From Molanna angustata (lineage: Eukaryota > Arthropoda > Insecta > Trichoptera > Molannidae), in the NCBI GenBank assembly GCA_963576475.1, contig OY754982.1, forward strand, positions 18,150,217 to 18,214,216: 64,000 bases of DNA. Reading direction: 5' to 3'. The notes under the pieces are model-generated. The model searched no databases. It worked only from the letters and a program-made list of their open reading frames with translations, and was not told the DNA's origin. Positions 33,905-44,879 of the stretch are shown in pieces. The first letter of the stretch is position 1; every line of letters starts with the position of its first letter. The position numbers and the translations under genes are program-made.

Positions 33905-34062
33905 TTGCTAACATGGGATTTTTCCCCTGTCGGGAGTCAATTATAGTTTTTTTGGCAATTTTTTAACATCTCAATAGAGACGAAGCTGGAATATTATAGA
34001 AGAACAAGGAACTCAAGGTACCTATAGGGCTTACGACGTACCATCGGCTGGTTTACGTAGAA
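33905..34062 (+). repeat. Single arm of the 39432-39967 inverted-repeat family
   Basis: Contains CCCTGTCGGGAGTCAA, CATCTCAATAGAGACGAAGC, AAGGTACCTATAGGGCTTAC and CATCGGCTGGTTTACG. The same blocks in the same order form the left arm at 39400-39541 and, inverted, the right arm at 39852-39967. Confidence 0.7.
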
Positions 34063-35603
34063 ATATTAATTTGAGTACCTATCACTAAATTTCTGAAAAC
34101 GATCGTTCAGAAAAACTGTCTCGAAGTCTTAGGAATTTGTTAATAAATTAACCAATTGTTACTCTGTAGCAATTCATTATAAAAAAGATCTTCGAATGCT
34201 TAGTGAAGCCACATTCATATAATACATAATTTAATTGACTGCTCTGACCTCCTTGAGTTTATCTGTTTCAGAATTATACAATCCTTCAATAGTAGGCAAA
34301 ATTAATATTTTTCGTATTATTATTGGTAAGAACGGATTTGCCCTTTCAAAAATAAATGTAAGGATATTTATATTTGTTCACGAGAGCATTTTCGACGTAA
34401 AACAATACATCTCCTCACTTCATCCTTTCCTCAAACATCCTTCCAACTTTCCCATTCCTTCCAACTTTCCCTCTGCTGTTTTTTACCATTTTTCTTTTAA
34501 ATAATTTTATGTTTATCCATATTTCTTTTAATGTATTACTTCTTAAGTGAAAACATGTTATTATAAAAATAAATGTTTTCTAATAAACAAAAAAATTGCG
34601 ATTCGGTTCGTTGACCTTCTTTGACATGGATACGTAGGAGACACCAGCTATTTATTTAACCTGTTTTATTTTTATCACCTTGTTTCTTTAATTATTATTT
34701 AATGAAATAATAATATTCCTATTTTTTTCTTTTTTATGAATTTTCACCCCGAAGGGGTGTTATTTGCCAAAAAAGTGTGAAGAAGTGTAATTGAATAAAT
34801 TTAATTTTTTATGTGTGTTGATTATGAAAACTATTGAATTTAAATCTTAATTAAGTAATTGTGAACCATACAACTTATACAAGTAATATGTATATTCATG
34901 AATAATCTCGTTTATGTTTGATTGTTAAATACTATGCAGGTATATATAATGTATACAATTGTACGTAGATAAAACATATTTCATACAATAAGATGGAATG
35001 GAATAATTCACATTAAAAGATTGCCCGCAGCAGAGTTGAGAAGTGATTCATATGGTGAAAGTTTCCCCTTAACAATAGATTAATGTCTTCCCTTCAAGAA
35101 AAGCGTTAAATCATAACCGCGCCAAAAGGATATTCCATTTATGAGCTTTCAATTCATAAACTTTCGTCATTTTCATTGTGAATTTATATTTCGAATGAAA
35201 AATGAGATTCAGAAAGACACTATTGTTATTCAGCTCGAGGATTTTATATGTACGCTATAGTAAAAAATCAAAGATATACGTAAGTATATTAATTTTTTTT
35301 ATAAAATATATCGAGAAAAAATATTGATTTGATACAAAAACCAATATTTGGTTGAAAAGTAATATTTTATTTTATTTTATGTACGTAATTTTGTGTAGTG
35401 AATTATTCTTTATATGTACCACATAAAATCAGAGATTATAGATCACTCTAGCGAATATTTCACTCAATGCCGTATGCTAAACCCCTACGAATTAATTGAA
35501 ATTAATTCGTACGAATTACAAATTAGTTACGCATTACGTATGTATCAATAAATCATTTGAAAAATATCTGTGGCAGGGCCGTTGGCATGCTCGATTATTA
35601 TTT
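34063..35603. other. AT-rich stretch with one GC hairpin
   Basis: A perfect small hairpin CACCCC-GAA-GGGGTG lies at about 34745-34759 in otherwise AT-rich DNA. An 89-codon plus-strand frame at 34235 has no recognisable content. Confidence 0.4.
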
Positions 35604-35752
35604 ATAAAACGAGTGGGTTGTGGCTAACGTTATGCTCCTCACTACCAAGTCACACTACACCCTTTTTAGCTATTTGAAAATAATAATATTAAACTTTTAA
35701 GTTTCCTGAGCTTGGGGTTACTTTCAAATATTTGACAGTTAAAAAAATGAGG
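35604..35752 (+). repeat. Dispersed repeat family R, copy 2
   Basis: AAAACGAGTGGGTTGTGGCT ... AAGTTTCCTGAGCTTGGGGT ... CAAATATTTGACAGTT. Shorter between the blocks than the copy at 1903. Confidence 0.6.
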
Positions 35753-35929
35753 ATGATTAAACTAAGTTTAGTTTGTCGATCGACAATTCTTGATAGAACT
35801 CCATTGTACGTTGATATGTTATAAAAATATAAAAATACTTCTATTGTATTTATTAGATTATTGACGCGTTTCGTGCAAGGCACATCGTCAGAATAATGCT
35901 CTACAACGCTTTTGTAATATTCAAAAAAT

Positions 35930-36050
35930 TCAATATATTTGAATAGTGTATAACAATTCACCTTGAAAATAAGGAACTATAATATTGCCATCTATGAAGT
36001 AACGGAAAAGCCTTTTTTTGTAACGCCATCTATTGAGAAATTAGTTTATT
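35930..36050 (-). repeat. Segment homologous to the centre of the 39432-39967 element
   Basis: The blocks AAAATAAGGAACTATAATAT, TGCCATCTATGAAG and GTAACGCCATCTATTGAGA are the reverse complement of sequence at about 39640-39745 (CTCAATAGATGGCGTTAC ... CCTTATTTTCAAG). Confidence 0.6.
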
Positions 36051-36571
36051 TGCAAACAATGAAAGCGTATATGCAATTAAAAAAAATATTCAATTTATTT
36101 TTTATATTTAGACAATTTAAGCAGTAAACTTATATGGCGGAGAACACTTTTTACGGGTAAAAAGTCATATAAAAATTAAAAAAAAATGAATGAAACTTTG
36201 TAAAAACTCAGTTTTTAAAGTTATAAACGAACCTAATGCACTTTCTTCGCCACACAGCTGATATAATCTATAATAATATATTCTTTAGAGTAAGTAAACA
36301 CTTCAAGTAAAGTAAGTACCTATTGTACCTAGAAGTGGTAGATTGAAAAAGTTTTAATCACCAACGCGTACTGAGCTTAGAAAGTTCATTATGCGAGTGA
36401 GTCTTACTTATTATTATAAAATAACATTGAGGGGTTCCCAGAATAAACAAGGAACTTCAAAGAAGGTATATTATTGTGGTTTAAGTTAAGTTAAGTATAA
36501 GATTCAATCAAATGGGATACTCATTTGATTTATTTATTGACGTTTTTGAATTTTCCAACATCATATTACAT
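36051..36571. other. AT-rich stretch, nothing recognised
   Basis: No gene or repeat recognised. Confidence 0.4.
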
Positions 36572-36700
36572 CAGGGGCGAGCCTAGAACCTTCAGATTAG
36601 GCAAGCCCTGAAAAAAATGGTGAAATGGCGAAAATTTAACGTTGTTCATTTCAGTGGCCATGATTTTTTTAAATCACATTCCAAAATAATTTTTAAATTT
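36572..36700 (+). repeat. hAT-like terminal segment (CAGGGGCG)
   Basis: Starts CAGGGGCGAGCCTAGAACCT and continues into TCAGATTAGGCAAGCC and a GTGGCCATGA block. The reverse complement of 52740-52866 has the same start (CAGGGGCGTGCCTAGAACCT) and a similar interior. CAGGGGCG is a typical hAT-superfamily terminus. The opposite terminus was not found, so the element is partial. Confidence 0.5.
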
Positions 36701-37100
36701 GTGGCTCTACATACATACATCGTATCTACATACGGATCAATTTTTAATCTTGTAATATGGTTGCAATAAAATAATTGAAAAAATATTTGTTCCTGAATTT
36801 CTTGAGATAATATTCATAGGCAAGCCAAGATTTTCGGCTTCTATAAGCAATTCCACTACTCAGGCCCGGCGGGATTTTTTACATACACACCAATATGCCG
36901 AGCGCCATACCTGCGGATTTTTGATTTATTTGATTAAAATTTTAGAATTTTATGCGCCCTTTTTAAGACCACCGCTCTGACTTCTTGTTCCTGATTGTTC
37001 TATGATTTATCCGGCCCTGCCGCTACTGCATATTACAGTTTACTTATTAATTATTTATCCTCATAATTTGTCAAAGCTTTTACTTTGTGGCACATTTTTA

Positions 37101-37214
37101 TAATTAACAAATAAATAAATTAGTTATACTTTGTAAATACCACTAATTTGAGTATACAAATACTCAAATTAGTGGTATTTACAAAGTATAATTAATTTAT
37201 TTATTTGTTAATTA
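37101..37214. repeat. Near-perfect palindrome, 54-bp arms
   Basis: Left arm 37101-37154 and right arm 37161-37214 are reverse complements with a single mismatch (AGTTATAC against GTATAATT), separated by a 6-nt loop TACAAA. The arms meet at ATTTGAGTA/TACTCAAAT. It lies directly before the MITE-like segment at 37236. Confidence 0.93.
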
Positions 37215-37235
37215 TTAATTATTTGATATTTTATA

Positions 37236-37330
37236 TGGAAGTGACGGTTGCCTGTCACGTGACATCTGTAATTTCCATACATTGAGTTATCTTTTCTTGA
37301 GCTAAATGACGCGTTGTCTAGGGGGGGCTG
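37236..37330 (+). repeat. MITE-like segment, right half
   Basis: CATTGAGTTATCTTTTCTTG and AGCTAAATGACGCGTTGTCT followed by a G run and GGCTG match the right arm of the 152-bp MITE at 50005-50156. The CTGTCACGTGACATCTG centre is also kept. The left terminal arm is missing. Confidence 0.75.
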
Positions 37331-37780
37331 TTATGATAAGGGTGTAACGCTCAAAGATTTCAATATTTTTTATTATTGTAACCAAAATACATAGTAAGTA
37401 CAAACAATAAATATAAGGAAAAAAAATACAAATTAAAATAATTCATTTTATATAACATTTTTTTTTGTATAAATCACCTCACTAGGCAGAGCCTGTTCCG
37501 AGGAGGCAGAAAATTACTTGCATATATCACAGAAAAAACATTTTGAGCTACATACATTTTTTCTTCTTAAATATTTTACTTAGAATCAAATAAAAATTTA
37601 AGCCATTGTTACTTGATAATGTTTCCGCAGTATATTATTATGACCTTATTTTTATTCTATGTTTCTATTGTTTTCTGAAGTTTTAACTGTATGTCCTTTA
37701 CTTCTTTTTTTACATATCAAAAATTTTTGAAGGAAAATAGCAGTAATGTCTTTGTCCTAATTTCGACAATTAGTAAATAA
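37331..37780. other. AT-rich stretch with a possible LINE tail
   Basis: The T run and CACCTCACTAGGCAGAGCC block at 37446-37486 resemble 7924-8045. The rest is unassigned. Confidence 0.35.
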
Positions 37781-38236
37781 GATGCTGTATGGAGAAACAG
37801 AGACATGCTGAAGGAGAGTAAGGTAAGGATCTATAAGACCTGTGTTAGGCCGATCATGACATACGGCATATGTAGAAATAAGAGCTGACACTGCCAGAAC
37901 AAAAAACCTCCTAGGAACCACTGAGATGAAGACTCTACGACCCATCGCAGGCGTAACACTTCGTGACAGAGTAAGGAACTTGGAGGATAAGAAGAATCTG
38001 TGATGTCGAGGATGTTGTGCGATGGGGAAGAACACGAAAAACGATTCTGGAGAGATCATGTGGGGAGAGCGGGTTCGGATCGAGTGGTGAGGATGGCAGC
38101 GGATGGGGAGATAACAAATGGCAGACCCCCTGGAAGTCCACCCAAATTATGGAAGGATATCTGGACGTCCACTTCACAAGAGCAGTCTCCGAGAATAACA
38201 GGACACAGTCCTAACTAAAGCAGAAGAAGAAGAAGT
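37781..38236 (+). pseudogene. RTE-type LINE 3' end with (GAA)n tail
   Basis: Broken plus-strand frames read VRIYKTCVRPIMTYGI (end of RT), TLRPIAGVTLRDRVRNLEDK, then WRDHVGRAGSDRVVRMAADG, GRPPGSPPKLWKDIWTSTSQ, a stop, and a GAAGAAGAAGAAG tail at about 38221-38236. A RW.DH..R....R..R....G....GRP..RW.D.W pattern ending in a trinucleotide tail is typical of RTE-group elements. Frameshifts and the missing RT core make it dead. The element at 61985-62220 shares the KDxWxSTSQE motif and the same tail type. Confidence 0.82.
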
Positions 38237-38545
38237 AAACAAGATATCATACATTTCAAATCACGTATGTTTTGAACACATCTTAACCACAAGATATCGT
38301 AACATACCTATGTAGTTAGTCGGTGAACTTGATTTAGTTATTTTCATAAAAGTATTTGCTATTAATCTTACCGAGAAAATTTTTCTGATGTAAGGAATAT
38401 TACAAGTTCCTTCATACCTAAATATGATAATCTAATATTTTCATACATATGTACATACCTACGTCGAACCAGGGTTGTCATATTTGGAATAAATCAGGGT
38501 TTTTCAATTGAGGAATAATAAAACCTATTTTAATTCTTTGAAATT
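38237..38545. other. AT-rich stretch, nothing recognised
   Basis: No gene or repeat recognised. Confidence 0.4.
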
Positions 38546-38650
38546 CATTCATACCATCACGGCATATCCCACAATGTAGGGTAACCAGCGACAGGTGTGG
38601 GTGTGTATCCATCTGCACACGACAGTCTCGTCTCACCTAAAAAGGCAACA
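38546..38650 (-). pseudogene. LINE tail remnant
   Basis: CATTCATACCATCACGGCAT then ATCCCACAATGTAGGGTAACC echoes the CATACCATCACGCCATGTCCC ... GGGGTAGGCAG end of the (CATA)n LINEs. It is diverged and has no open frame. Confidence 0.45.
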
Positions 38651-38939
38651 TTCAGAATGGCTAGTAAACTTCATTGTTGAACCAAAATGTGATATTTTGT
38701 ACCAAAAACTGTAAAAAAAATCAAACTTTTTTAATTTCCAACACGTTTGATAGTTTATTATTTATTCCATTTTGACATTTTTTGTAAATGCACAAAAAAC
38801 TCCAAGCATAACATTATTTTCTTTTATAATTATTTTCTTCGCAACAAATGATTCTGCTTTTTGACGTAATTATTAGAATATATAAATCGAGGATTAAAAA
38901 AGTTCTTACATTTCGTTACAATATGTCTCTTTTCTTGGA

Positions 38940-39060
38940 ATAGTCGGAAGAACCGAGCACCACATATTTTGCATACTACTTTACATTCATACAGAATGCG
39001 TCTTGTGGCTCTTTCTTCTCTCGATCTGACAACATGTCCAATCCAGGCTGATCTTCTAGA
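38940..39060 (-). pseudogene. LINE fragment, left arm of an inverted pair
   Basis: The minus-strand frame includes RERRATRRILYECKVVCKI, a LINE C-terminal style sequence. Its core, at 39003-39030, is the reverse complement of 39096-39123. Confidence 0.5.
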
Positions 39061-39089
39061 CCTGATCTCACTTGTGATTAAGGTTAGCC

Positions 39090-39230
39090 CCTGCCGTCAG
39101 ATCGGGAGAAGAAAGAGCTACAAAAAGCACACTGCAAAATAACACCGTAGACAAGAGACCTCTGGAAAGTCCAAGGCAGAGATTGATGGAGACTAAAGAT
39201 CTATCGGAGTTGTACGACTATCTTCAGTAA
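39090..39230 (+). pseudogene. LINE fragment, right arm of an inverted pair
   Basis: The plus-strand frames include RSGEERATKSTLQNN and RPLESPRQRLMETKDLSELY, similar in type to the GRP..RW.D...DL C-terminus of LINEs. It faces the fragment at 38940-39060 in the opposite direction, 65 bp apart. Confidence 0.5.
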
Positions 39231-39431
39231 CTTTCATACGTCGCGTCGTCTCGAACATGCTAAAATTGATTAATTTATAATCAATTCATACCTTAAATAT
39301 AAGATATAAATAGATTTTTTATTTATGTTTTTGTGTTAACTGAGCTAAAATCCATTATAAAATTGAATATATTTTTATTATTGCATATGCGCAAACATTG
39401 GATTTTTTTCCCTGTCGGGAGTCAAAGATAT

Positions 39432-39967
39432 TTTTTTTAACAGATTTTTAATTATCTCAATAGAGACGAAGTTGGAATATTTATTGTAGGAGAACCGGGA
39501 AATCAAGGCACCTACTGGGCTTACGACCTCGGCTGGTTTACGTTCTGGCGCAATTCAGGGGTGACTTCTATGCGAAAAATGCATTGTCACCTCACATATA
39601 AGAATTGTAGCTTTCATTATTTACAAAAAAAACAATTCTCTCAATAGATGGCGTTACAACAAAATAAATAAAAAATAATAAGTTTGTTGTTCATAATTTC
39701 ACCCATAGATGGCTGTAGTAAAAATTCCTTATTTTCAAGCGAAAAGAATTTCAGTATTACAATATATAGAAGTTTCAAAATTGAATTGATAGGGATCTCA
39801 TTAAAAAAAGGCATAATTGGTGAACGTTGCGCAAGCGCATAAAGTGATCACATAAACCAGCCGATGACAGGTCGTAAGCCCTGTAGGTGCCTTGATTTCC
39901 TGGTTCTCCTACAATAAATATTCCAACTTCGTCTCTATTGAGATAATTAAAAATCTGTTAAAAAAAA
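39432..39967. mobile_element. Non-coding element with long (~110 bp) inverted repeats
   Basis: Left arm 39432-39541 (TTAACAGATTTTTAATTATC ... GCTTACGACCTCGGCTGG) and right arm 39852-39967 (CCAGCCGATGACAGGTCGTA ... GATAATTAAAAATCTGTTAA) are imperfect reverse complements. The right arm has a 6-bp insertion GATGAC-type. The 300-bp centre has no coding frame. This is the form of a foldback or MITE-like DNA transposon. A single arm occurs at 33905 and the centre at 35930. Flanking target duplication was not resolved. Confidence 0.75.
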
Positions 39968-41489
39968 CATTATAAAATTGTCAAATAAAATGTATTAAGT
40001 ATTACTCTACAGAGTACGGATTCGTTTTTTACGATACTACATTTTCGCCTGACACTATAATGTTTCGGTGTCGAAAAATAGATTTTAAATTTCATTTGAT
40101 AGCTATTTTGTATTTTTTTATAAAAAAAATCGGTGGTTGTAAAAACACGTTCATACCTCTATTAGTAAACAATTAATTTGAATAAACTATCTCCGTTGAT
40201 ACAAAAATACTGATTTTATTGCCTACTAAAATCAGAGGACGGGATAACATTTCCTCAATCGGTATTATATTCCAGTCCAAATCTGGAAGTCTGGCAACCC
40301 TAAATAGAACGTAGGTAACATGTATATATGTATGTAATATGAAAAGTTATCCGCGCAGGTAAATCTAATGTTGGGTCAAAATAGACACAACTCAATACGT
40401 GAGTTGAGAGTATTCACTGAAAGATATATTGTGTAGGTAATTTCATAGAAACTGAAAACCGATTATAGAAAAACAATGAACGAGACTCATACTAATGGGT
40501 AAGGAATGCAGGGCAAATTATGATTGTATAATTTTTCACGTAAAAAAATAATCTGCGAACACTTATACTAGTATTTATCATATTTTATCACAAATTTTTA
40601 TACCTTTGTTGATTGAATCGTTAGATATTTATTTTCAAGCTAATCGTTGAATAAATTTATGTATTATTTTAGCGATCATTTATTTATTTGTTTATTTAAG
40701 ATTTGGTACACGGTTAACATACAATATACATAAACATAATATCAACTATAATAAATCAACCGTGCACACAAAAATTTCACAAATTACCTAAGTAAATTTA
40801 AATTTTATAGTTGTTTTCTAATATATTTTTATAATATTAATGACTAATGTTCGAGAATTCAGGAAGCGTTATAATGAACAATACGTTAAGTGCTTAGAAA
40901 TCTATCATATAGTTGCATTGAAAATGCCTGTGTTTTGACAACCATAGAAAAAAACGGCAAAAATATGCAATAAATGCTCAAAAAATATTTCAAACGCATC
41001 CCAAATGCTATGTTGCCTATTCTTTCATGTGATATTTCAATGTCGAATGATTTTAATGACGAATGATTTCAATATTAGGCTAAAAGCCTAACATACGACA
41101 TTTCATTCGACATTTTTAGGCGACATAGTCGAATACGACATTTACTGTGCGAGATTGTAGAATAGATACCCTGGTAGGTACTATAGAGTATTAGACGTGT
41201 CTATTAGACGTGTATTCACATTTTTAATGAACTACTTTTCAATAGATGTGGCATTGACATCGTTTGGTTATAGGTATTAAAGCAGCACCTTTTCTTGAAA
41301 TGTGTCCCATTCATAGAATTATAGTCCCATTCTTGTAATGTCGTGGGACACATTGCAAGAATTAAAACGCCCAAAGAAGATTGGAGTCTGAAGTGGAGAC
41401 TAAGCAGGTGTAGTCATGGTATTGCATAATCGAAGTCTCGCAAGAATTTGTTTGCGAGTTTTGGGATAAAATTAAACTGAGATTTTGTA
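39968..41489. other. AT-rich stretch with a (TTTA)n-headed repeat
   Basis: CATTTATTTATTTGTTTATT followed by TAAGATTTGGTACACGG at 40677-40715 is a candidate minus-strand LINE or SINE tail. CGAATGATTT and CGACATTT motifs recur at 41040-41130. Nothing else recognised. Confidence 0.4.
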
Positions 41490-41722
41490 AAAAATATACA
41501 TGGGTGTAAGAGATGGAGTGAATAGCATAGGTTGCCCCAGAAAGGGATGGCATGACCATGTGAATGATATTTTGAAAGAAGGAAACAAAAAGTTTGAACA
41601 ATCGACGAGCATGTATGAGACGATGCATGGATGTAAAGTAAGCCAGAAATGTGTGCAAAAATAGAGAAGTATGGCGCTCGGTTCTCCCGTAAGGGACATG
41701 GCGTGATGGTATGTATGTATGT
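41490..41722 (+). pseudogene. LINE 3' end, (CATA)n family, frameshifted, with TSD
   Basis: The DNA matches the C-terminal coding end of the 400-775 copy in the opposite orientation (AAAGGGATGGCATGACCATG, GCATGTATGAGACGATGCAT, AAGGGACATGGCGTGATGG). The frame is broken by indels and stops. It ends in GTATGTATGTAT. ATTTTGTA flanks it at 41482-41489 and 41723-41730, an 8-bp candidate target-site duplication. Confidence 0.82.
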
Positions 41723-41730
41723 ATTTTGTA

Positions 41731-42267
41731 GAATAAAACAGAGAAAATAAAATTACGTGATTAAAACATTTCTAAGAATGGTTTTAATTAGTTTTAATAA
41801 AATAAAATATTGACAACGGATTGTATACAAACAGTTGATGAACATTTGTAGGTAGATATAATATAATGAAAATGTATCTTTTCGTTTTGGGTAAATGTGA
41901 TATTATGCATGAGCAAGCAAGACACTGATTGAATCTCAAAGAGATTTTATCGTTGCTGTTGAATTTATGTATGTATTATACAGCCGCTGCCTGCCGTCCC
42001 GAAATCTGATTTCGAAACAAATCAAAAATTGGATTTTGGAGCTAAAAATAAACCACCAATCGTAAAATGAACAACGTTTTATAGTCGAACGCTAAATATG
42101 TCGCAGGAATTGAATTTGTATTTATAGAATCTAGTTTGTATTCTGTTAAATACGATTGTTCATTTCACCAAACACGTTTATTATATACGGTCCATATGTG
42201 ACACACATGGAATGAACAATTATGAATAAATATATTTTTCGAGTTTGTTTGACAATTATGTACTAGG
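41731..42267. other. AT-rich stretch, nothing recognised
   Basis: No gene or repeat recognised. Confidence 0.4.
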
Positions 42268-42735
42268 TCACCGATCATCATCACTTATGGCGCTACGGCC
42301 ATCATGAGTCTTGGCCTCCTCAAGAACTTTCCTCCATACCTCCCGGTCCATCGCCCGCACCTTCCAATTATTTACACTGATTGCTCTCAGGTCTCTTTCC
42401 ACCTTAATTTGGGTTTTCCACGTTTCGCCTCCCATCTTGTCGTGTGTTGAGAATTTTTTTTCGGAACTCGGTTCAACTCGGTGATAAGCGTTTAAGTACA
42501 TTCCAATGTTAGGCTCATTGTATATACATTCCAGCTCATGGTTATACCTTATCCACCATGCTCTATTTTCACAGACAGCCCCGAAGATATTTTCCACAAC
42601 TTCCTTTCAAAGATCAGAAGCGCATTTTCGTCTCGTTTACTTAGGACCCAGCACTCAGATACACACTCAGATACAAGTACTGGTCTCAACAGAGTTTCAT
42701 TCAAAAACAACAACACTCATTCAAAGGTATACGTA
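42268..42735 (-). pseudogene. RTE-type LINE 3' end with short (ATG)n tail
   Basis: On the minus strand, ETLLRPVLV and WVLSKRDENALLIFERKVVE lead into ENIFGAVCENRAWWIRYNHE, then VERDLRAISVNNWKVRAMDR and VWRKVLEEAKTHDG with a GATGATGAT tail. This is the order seen at the RT thumb and C-terminus of RTE LINEs (LLRPVL.YGSETW.L....E..L..FERK.LR.I.G). The frame is broken between the first two blocks. It lies head-to-head with the LINE at 42739. Confidence 0.82.
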
Positions 42736-42738
42736 CGC

Positions 42739-43375
42739 AACTGTTTTCTCAGAAAGTTAGTGGGCATGATGGGGAGCTTGCCCTCATACAGTAAGGACAG
42801 GTGGACTGACGCTTCGCTACTCAGCTGGGAAATACGCCTGTCCTGTGTGGCATCAATCTGACCATGCCAAAAGGGTGGAGGTAACATTAAATCAGACGAG
42901 TCGAATTATGACGGGATGTTTACATCCTACACCTCTGAACGCCTTTCATATCACAAGCAGTATAACCCCGCCAGACAATAGACGAGAAGTGGCTAGCATC
43001 ATGGAAAGATCAAGACACCCACTCTTCGACCATGAACGGCATGAACCACCAACACCAAGGCTTAAATCTAGAAAAAGCTTCCTCCACTCCACCAAAGACT
43101 GCAATAATAATTCAAGCACAGAACGCTTGAAGATTTGGAAGGAAATGCTTGGCAACCATACACCTCAAGAATCATCCGAGTCCCTGCTCCCAGGGAAGAA
43201 CCTTCCAAGGTGTCTCTGGGAAACTTTGAACAGACTAAGAACGGATGGAAGGAGCGAGGCCAATTTGGCGAGATGGGGAATGTTGGAGAATAACCAATAT
43301 GGACATTATTTCTACGGCACCGAGCAGAAGATGGCACACCTGTTGGAGTTCCCTCTGGTGGGAGGAGTCTAGAAG
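42739..43375 (+). pseudogene. CR1/jockey-group LINE, pol C-terminal region
   Basis: Two overlapping plus-strand frames together carry YCAPVW-like sequence (TCPVWHQSDHAKRVEVTLNQ), SRIMTGCLHPTPLNAFH, ITPPDNRREVASIMERSRHP and, near the end, LNRLRTDGRSEANLARWGM followed by a decayed cysteine-rich tail. The pattern Y..PVW..S.H...VD..LN...R...G...PTP......L..I.PP..RR and LNR.RTG.G.....L..WG is typical of insect CR1/jockey-group polymerases. At least one frameshift (around 42845) and loss of the final CxCG...H motif mark it as non-functional. There is no visible simple tail. Confidence 0.78.
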
Positions 43376-43697
43376 TCTAGGAGTCAAGTAGGATAATCTC
43401 AATTCTGACTTATTGGTCTGAGAAGGGAGTTTAGGACGCCACCGACACGATAGAAGTTAAAGAAGAACAGATTTTTATAAAACAGTGACAGAGCTTCTTG
43501 TCAGCAAGCGAGATTTAAGGTGCATGTGGATTCTACTTTTAATCACAACACTCACATCATATTTGCTGGTTACTACTGAGCCTCAGTATTGGAACAATTT
43601 TATAGACCATATCATGAATTTAATATAAATTAAATCCATGATATGCGTAATCAAGAGGGTTTTGTTTTCACTGTTTAACCGGACCTGCCCCCTGATC
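43376..43697. other. Unassigned sequence
   Basis: CCATGATATG/CATGAATTTA-type short inverted pieces at 43605-43645 form a small hairpin. Nothing else recognised. Confidence 0.35.
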
Positions 43698-43930
43698 AGT
43701 GTTTTAAAACTGTCAAATATTTAAAAGTGACCCCAAGTTCAGGAAACTTTAATTTAATATTTTTATTTTCATATTGCAAAAAAGGCACAACGCTTTTATA
43801 TAATGGTATTGAAAAATTATCAAGTTTTCAAAATAAAATATTGAAATACTGAAATATTTTCATGCAAAATCTGAATACTTATGGGGCGACTTGGTAGTGA
43901 AGCTTTGGTCACAACCCACTTGTTTTTATT
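43698..43930 (-). repeat. Dispersed repeat family R, copy 3
   Basis: Reverse complement of the family: starts at 43930 with AAACAAGTGGGTTGTGACCA, ends near 43700 with AAGTTTCCTGAACTTGGGGT and AAATATTTGACAGTTT. The ACTACCAAGTC block is shared with the copy at 35604. Confidence 0.62.
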
Positions 43931-44660
43931 TCATTCGAGACAATAACAGATTTAATAATCAAATGTGAACATATTAAATGAACCGCTAATTGAAGCAAAA
44001 AAAATGTTATTATAATTTTGTTAACATTGTAAAATTTGTTTACATTTCATCATCGTCTATTGGCGATGTAAAAAAATGTCTAAGTGATCAATGTCGAAAC
44101 CGTGTACAGTAAGTGTATATAAATATGTGTGAAATGTAAGTGTAAACAAAGTAAACATGTCATATAGTAACTTTTTAATATATCAATCGACCTGTACCTA
44201 TGAGTAAAAATATATAAATAAAATATATTTACATCTAGTTACTTTTTAAAACAAATGCGGGGAATTGTTCCAGTAGGGTTACTCATGAAGTTGACAACTG
44301 TAAAATCAAGATCAGCTTCAGATTTAAGCAATCTTTGGGGCTCAATTAATTGAATAATAATATTAATTTATACAACAATTAATGACGATTTCATACTTAA
44401 CGTTGATATTAACAATTTTACGTGATTAAATGTAAAGAAAGATAAAGATTGGATTATAATTGAGTACTGATTTATACATTTTTAAGATTAAGGCAAGCTA
44501 ATAAAATATTAAGAACGTGTTATGAGTAGCCGTGCAGGATGTGGTCGAACTAATTTAATACACCTATGAAAATGAATAACTACTTTACTTACATACTTGA
44601 TTATTGATAAGGACTCTTTGTAATTGAATAAGATATCAAATTATACACAATAAATTGATA
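43931..44660. other. AT-rich stretch, nothing recognised
   Basis: No gene or repeat recognised. Confidence 0.4.
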
Positions 44661-44815
44661 TCTTCAATAATTACAATTTATTGTATAACAAAATAAATTG
44701 TATAATAAAAAATAACATAATAAATTGTATAATAACATATTAACATAATAAATTGTATAGTAAATAATAACATAATAAATTGTGTAGTAAATAATAAATT
44801 GTATAATAAATTATT
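44661..44815. repeat. Degenerate AT-rich tandem repeat
   Basis: Repeated ATAATAAATTGTATAATA-type units (AATAAATTGTATA at about 44692, 44718, 44748 and related forms after) with AACAT variants. Confidence 0.6.
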
Positions 44816-44879
44816 CGAACAATTAACATTGCTAATCTTTATAAGTTAAAAAATGTTAATGTATTTGGTGAACAGTTGA

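Noticed and set aside
42739..43375. A functional zinc-finger-like gene
   Set aside because: The sequence fits the C-terminal region of a CR1/jockey-group LINE and carries a frameshift and loss of the terminal Cys/His motif.
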